DNA of 64,000 bases from Cricetomys ansorgei (lineage: Eukaryota; Chordata; Mammalia; Rodentia; Nesomyidae): the NCBI GenBank assembly GCA_026225945.1, contig JAMJFZ010002307.1:960001-1024000 (forward strand), in the 5' to 3' direction. Below, one piece after another: positions 62,509-64,000 of the stretch. The translations under genes were made by a program, and so were the position numbers. Every line of letters begins with the position of its first letter. The stretch's first letter is position 1. Under the pieces are notes generated by a model, which was not told where the DNA came from, ran no database searches, and saw only the letters and a program-made list of their open reading frames with translations.

Positions 62509-63090
62509 CTAAAGACAGAGCACAGAGGGCAGGTCAGAAGATGAAACAGAGACAGGGTGGAAAAGAAAAGGCTGCAGGTGTTAGAGCAGTGGGGTTGAAA
62601 ACAGATGTTATGGCTCATGTCTGAAAGCCAAAGGACTGCTTCTGAATTACAAATGCTGTTTTGACGTGAGTTGCAGGCTTACGCGTTTTAATATCTCATT
62701 ACATGGACTAGCCTAGCCACTGGAGAGGTTCATTTCCTACCAGAGAAGTAGTCCACCTAGGACACATCCACTAACTCAGGAAAGTTGATTGAACTTTCTG
62801 AAAGGGGTACTGGCTTGGTGTGACCAGAGTGCTGTGAAGGCAACAGGCCCAGGGAGACACTGTCACACAGTCTGGTAGAGTCCAACAGCTGAGCATTTAC
62901 AATGACAAAACGAAGAAGGGGAACTGCTGTACAAACCTGTAAGTCCTCCTTTATTATAGCTGCTTTTAATTCTCACGTTAAAGTCAATTTTCACTTACTG
63001 GATTGTTTCCACAAGTCATGTTAAAAGACAATTTTGGTACTAACTCAATAATAAACCATCATTATATTGTGGTTAAGGTTTACATTAGAA

Positions 63091-63294
63091 CAGCTGTTCT
63101 CAACCTATAGGGTGAATGACCTTTCACAGGGGTCTCTAAGACCATTTACACATCAGTTATTTACATTATGATTCATAACGGTAGCAAAATTACAGCTATG
63201 AAGTGGAGACAAAACAATCTTATGGTCGGGGGGTCACCACAACGTAAGGACCTGTATTAAAGGGTCGCAGTGTCAGGAAGGTTGAGGACCGCTG
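63091..63294 (-). mobile_element. URR1-type hAT element, antisense
   Basis: In plus orientation it starts CAGCTGTTCTCAACC and ends GGTTGAGGACCGCTG. Inside, TAGCAAAATTACAGCTATGA and GGGGTCACCACAACG are the reverse of the blocks in the other three copies. Confidence 0.88.
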
Positions 63295-63431
63295 TATTAG
63301 AAGGCCATGGAAGCAGGTGGCAGACAAGTACAAAACAGACAAAAATACAAATGAGGAAAAAAAACAGTATTTGCATTATTTTATTTTTAAATGCGTTCAA
63401 AAATTCAAATGAGACTGATTTGTCTTGAAAT

Positions 63432-63612
63432 TTCAGGAGTCAGCTCCAGCAGCCAACTCATCACACCCAACAGCCTAACTGCAATGACCTTTATTCCACA
63501 TTGGCATCAGTAGCTCCGTCCGCAGGTCCTACCACAAACTCTGAAGACGGGTCACAACGGAAACTGCGTGTTCCCCTGAAGAAAGACACGTATAAGGTCG
63601 GTAAGTACTAAC
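63432..63612 (+). other. Exon-like open stretch of unknown origin
   Basis: From a pyrimidine-poor TTTCAG at 63431-63436 to a donor-like GGTCGGTAAGT near 63600, one plus-strand frame stays open for almost 60 codons. It reads SQLQQPTHHTQQPNCNDLYS, then ends KLRVPLKKDTYKVGKY before a stop. The composition is protein-like and the region is less AT-rich than its surroundings. I do not recognise the family, there is no start codon in the frame, and nothing upstream is visible to splice to. It could be a retrocopy fragment, an exon of another transcript, or chance. Confidence 0.2.
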
Positions 63613-63833
63613 GAACTAATGTACAGACTTCTGACTGCTACAGTGAGGTGCCTTAATTATCTTACTAAACTCATATCTAACAATGTTGTGGTTTTCTTAA
63701 GAATATGTGACATTCTGGATAAGAGGGGTGGAGATGATGTAAATACAGTAATCTTGCATGAAATTATCAAAAGAAAAAAATTTTAAAGGAAATCATTTAG
63801 CTGTGGAATGAACTTCTTCCTAAACTTAAATCA

Positions 63834-63990
63834 GTGTGCACAGGTGTGTGCGCCTCTGTGTGCACACACATCCATTTGTGCCTTTGTATATGTGCATGCC
63901 TCTACGTGCCTCTGTGTGTGAGCTTGTGTGTGTGTCTGTGTGTGTGTGTGTGTGTGTATGCCTTGCTCTGTGTGCCTGTGTGTGTGAGCA
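63834..63990 (+). repeat. TG/CTGTG microsatellite region
   Basis: Interrupted TG repeats with CTCTGTGTGTG blocks and an uninterrupted (TG)n near 63939-63957. Confidence 0.92.
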
Positions 63991-64000
63991 TCTAGCTGCA

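Larger units (their letters stand above)
62509..64000 (-). other. Ccdc91 intron before exon A (partial)
   Basis: Contains a URR1 copy, an exon-like open stretch on the plus strand and a TG microsatellite. The N-terminal Ccdc91 coding exon was searched for and is not here. Confidence 0.75.

Overview
The window is nuclear DNA of a muroid rodent. It is AT-rich, non-operonic and spliced, and it is full of rodent-lineage SINEs (B1, B2, B3/B4-like and ID-like), fragments of LINE-1 3' ends, non-autonomous hAT elements of the URR1 type, CA/GT microsatellites and purine tracts. I cannot fix the species. The encoded protein differs from the mouse and human versions I remember at scattered positions, so another murid or a cricetid is likely (inference).

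One protein-coding gene is supported: Ccdc91 (coiled-coil domain containing 91, also called p56 or GGA-binding partner). It runs on the minus strand across nearly the whole window. Eight consecutive interior coding exons are visible. In transcript order they are 62508-62348, 60654-60451, 58573-58469, 34083-34006, 24111-24004, 6208-6116, 6033-5965 and 4557-4381. They give 995 nt of coding sequence, about 332 of the roughly 440 residues. The start codon and N-terminal adaptor-binding exon lie beyond position 64000, and the C-terminal exons lie below position 1. All splice sites used are GT-AG. The last seven exons are each a multiple of three in phase 0. The protein is known as a trans-Golgi accessory factor that binds the ear domains of GGA adaptors and gamma-adaptin. 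The part seen here is a polar linker followed by a long coiled coil.

Region by region: 1-4380 is intron with an unassigned 74-codon plus-strand ORF at the left edge, an L1 tail and a 37-bp tandem repeat. 4381-6208 holds three exons, two of them separated by only 82 bp. 6209-24003 is a 17.8-kb intron with SINEs, one URR1 copy and a GGT-rich repeat. 24004-34083 holds two exons around a 9.9-kb intron with a 370-bp TTGG minisatellite. 34084-58468 is a 24.4-kb intron with most of the SINEs and two LTR-like copies. 58469-62508 holds three closely spaced exons, one with its splice donor inside a GT microsatellite and a nested transposon nearby. 62509-64000 is intron with a URR1 copy, an exon-like open stretch on the plus strand and a TG microsatellite.

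I found no CRISPR array, operon, prokaryotic system, structural RNA gene or intact viral gene, and nothing that looks like a new biological system. The points most worth checking are the microsatellite donor, the fully symmetric exon run, the nested URR1 insertion, the tandem duplications and two unassigned plus-strand open stretches.
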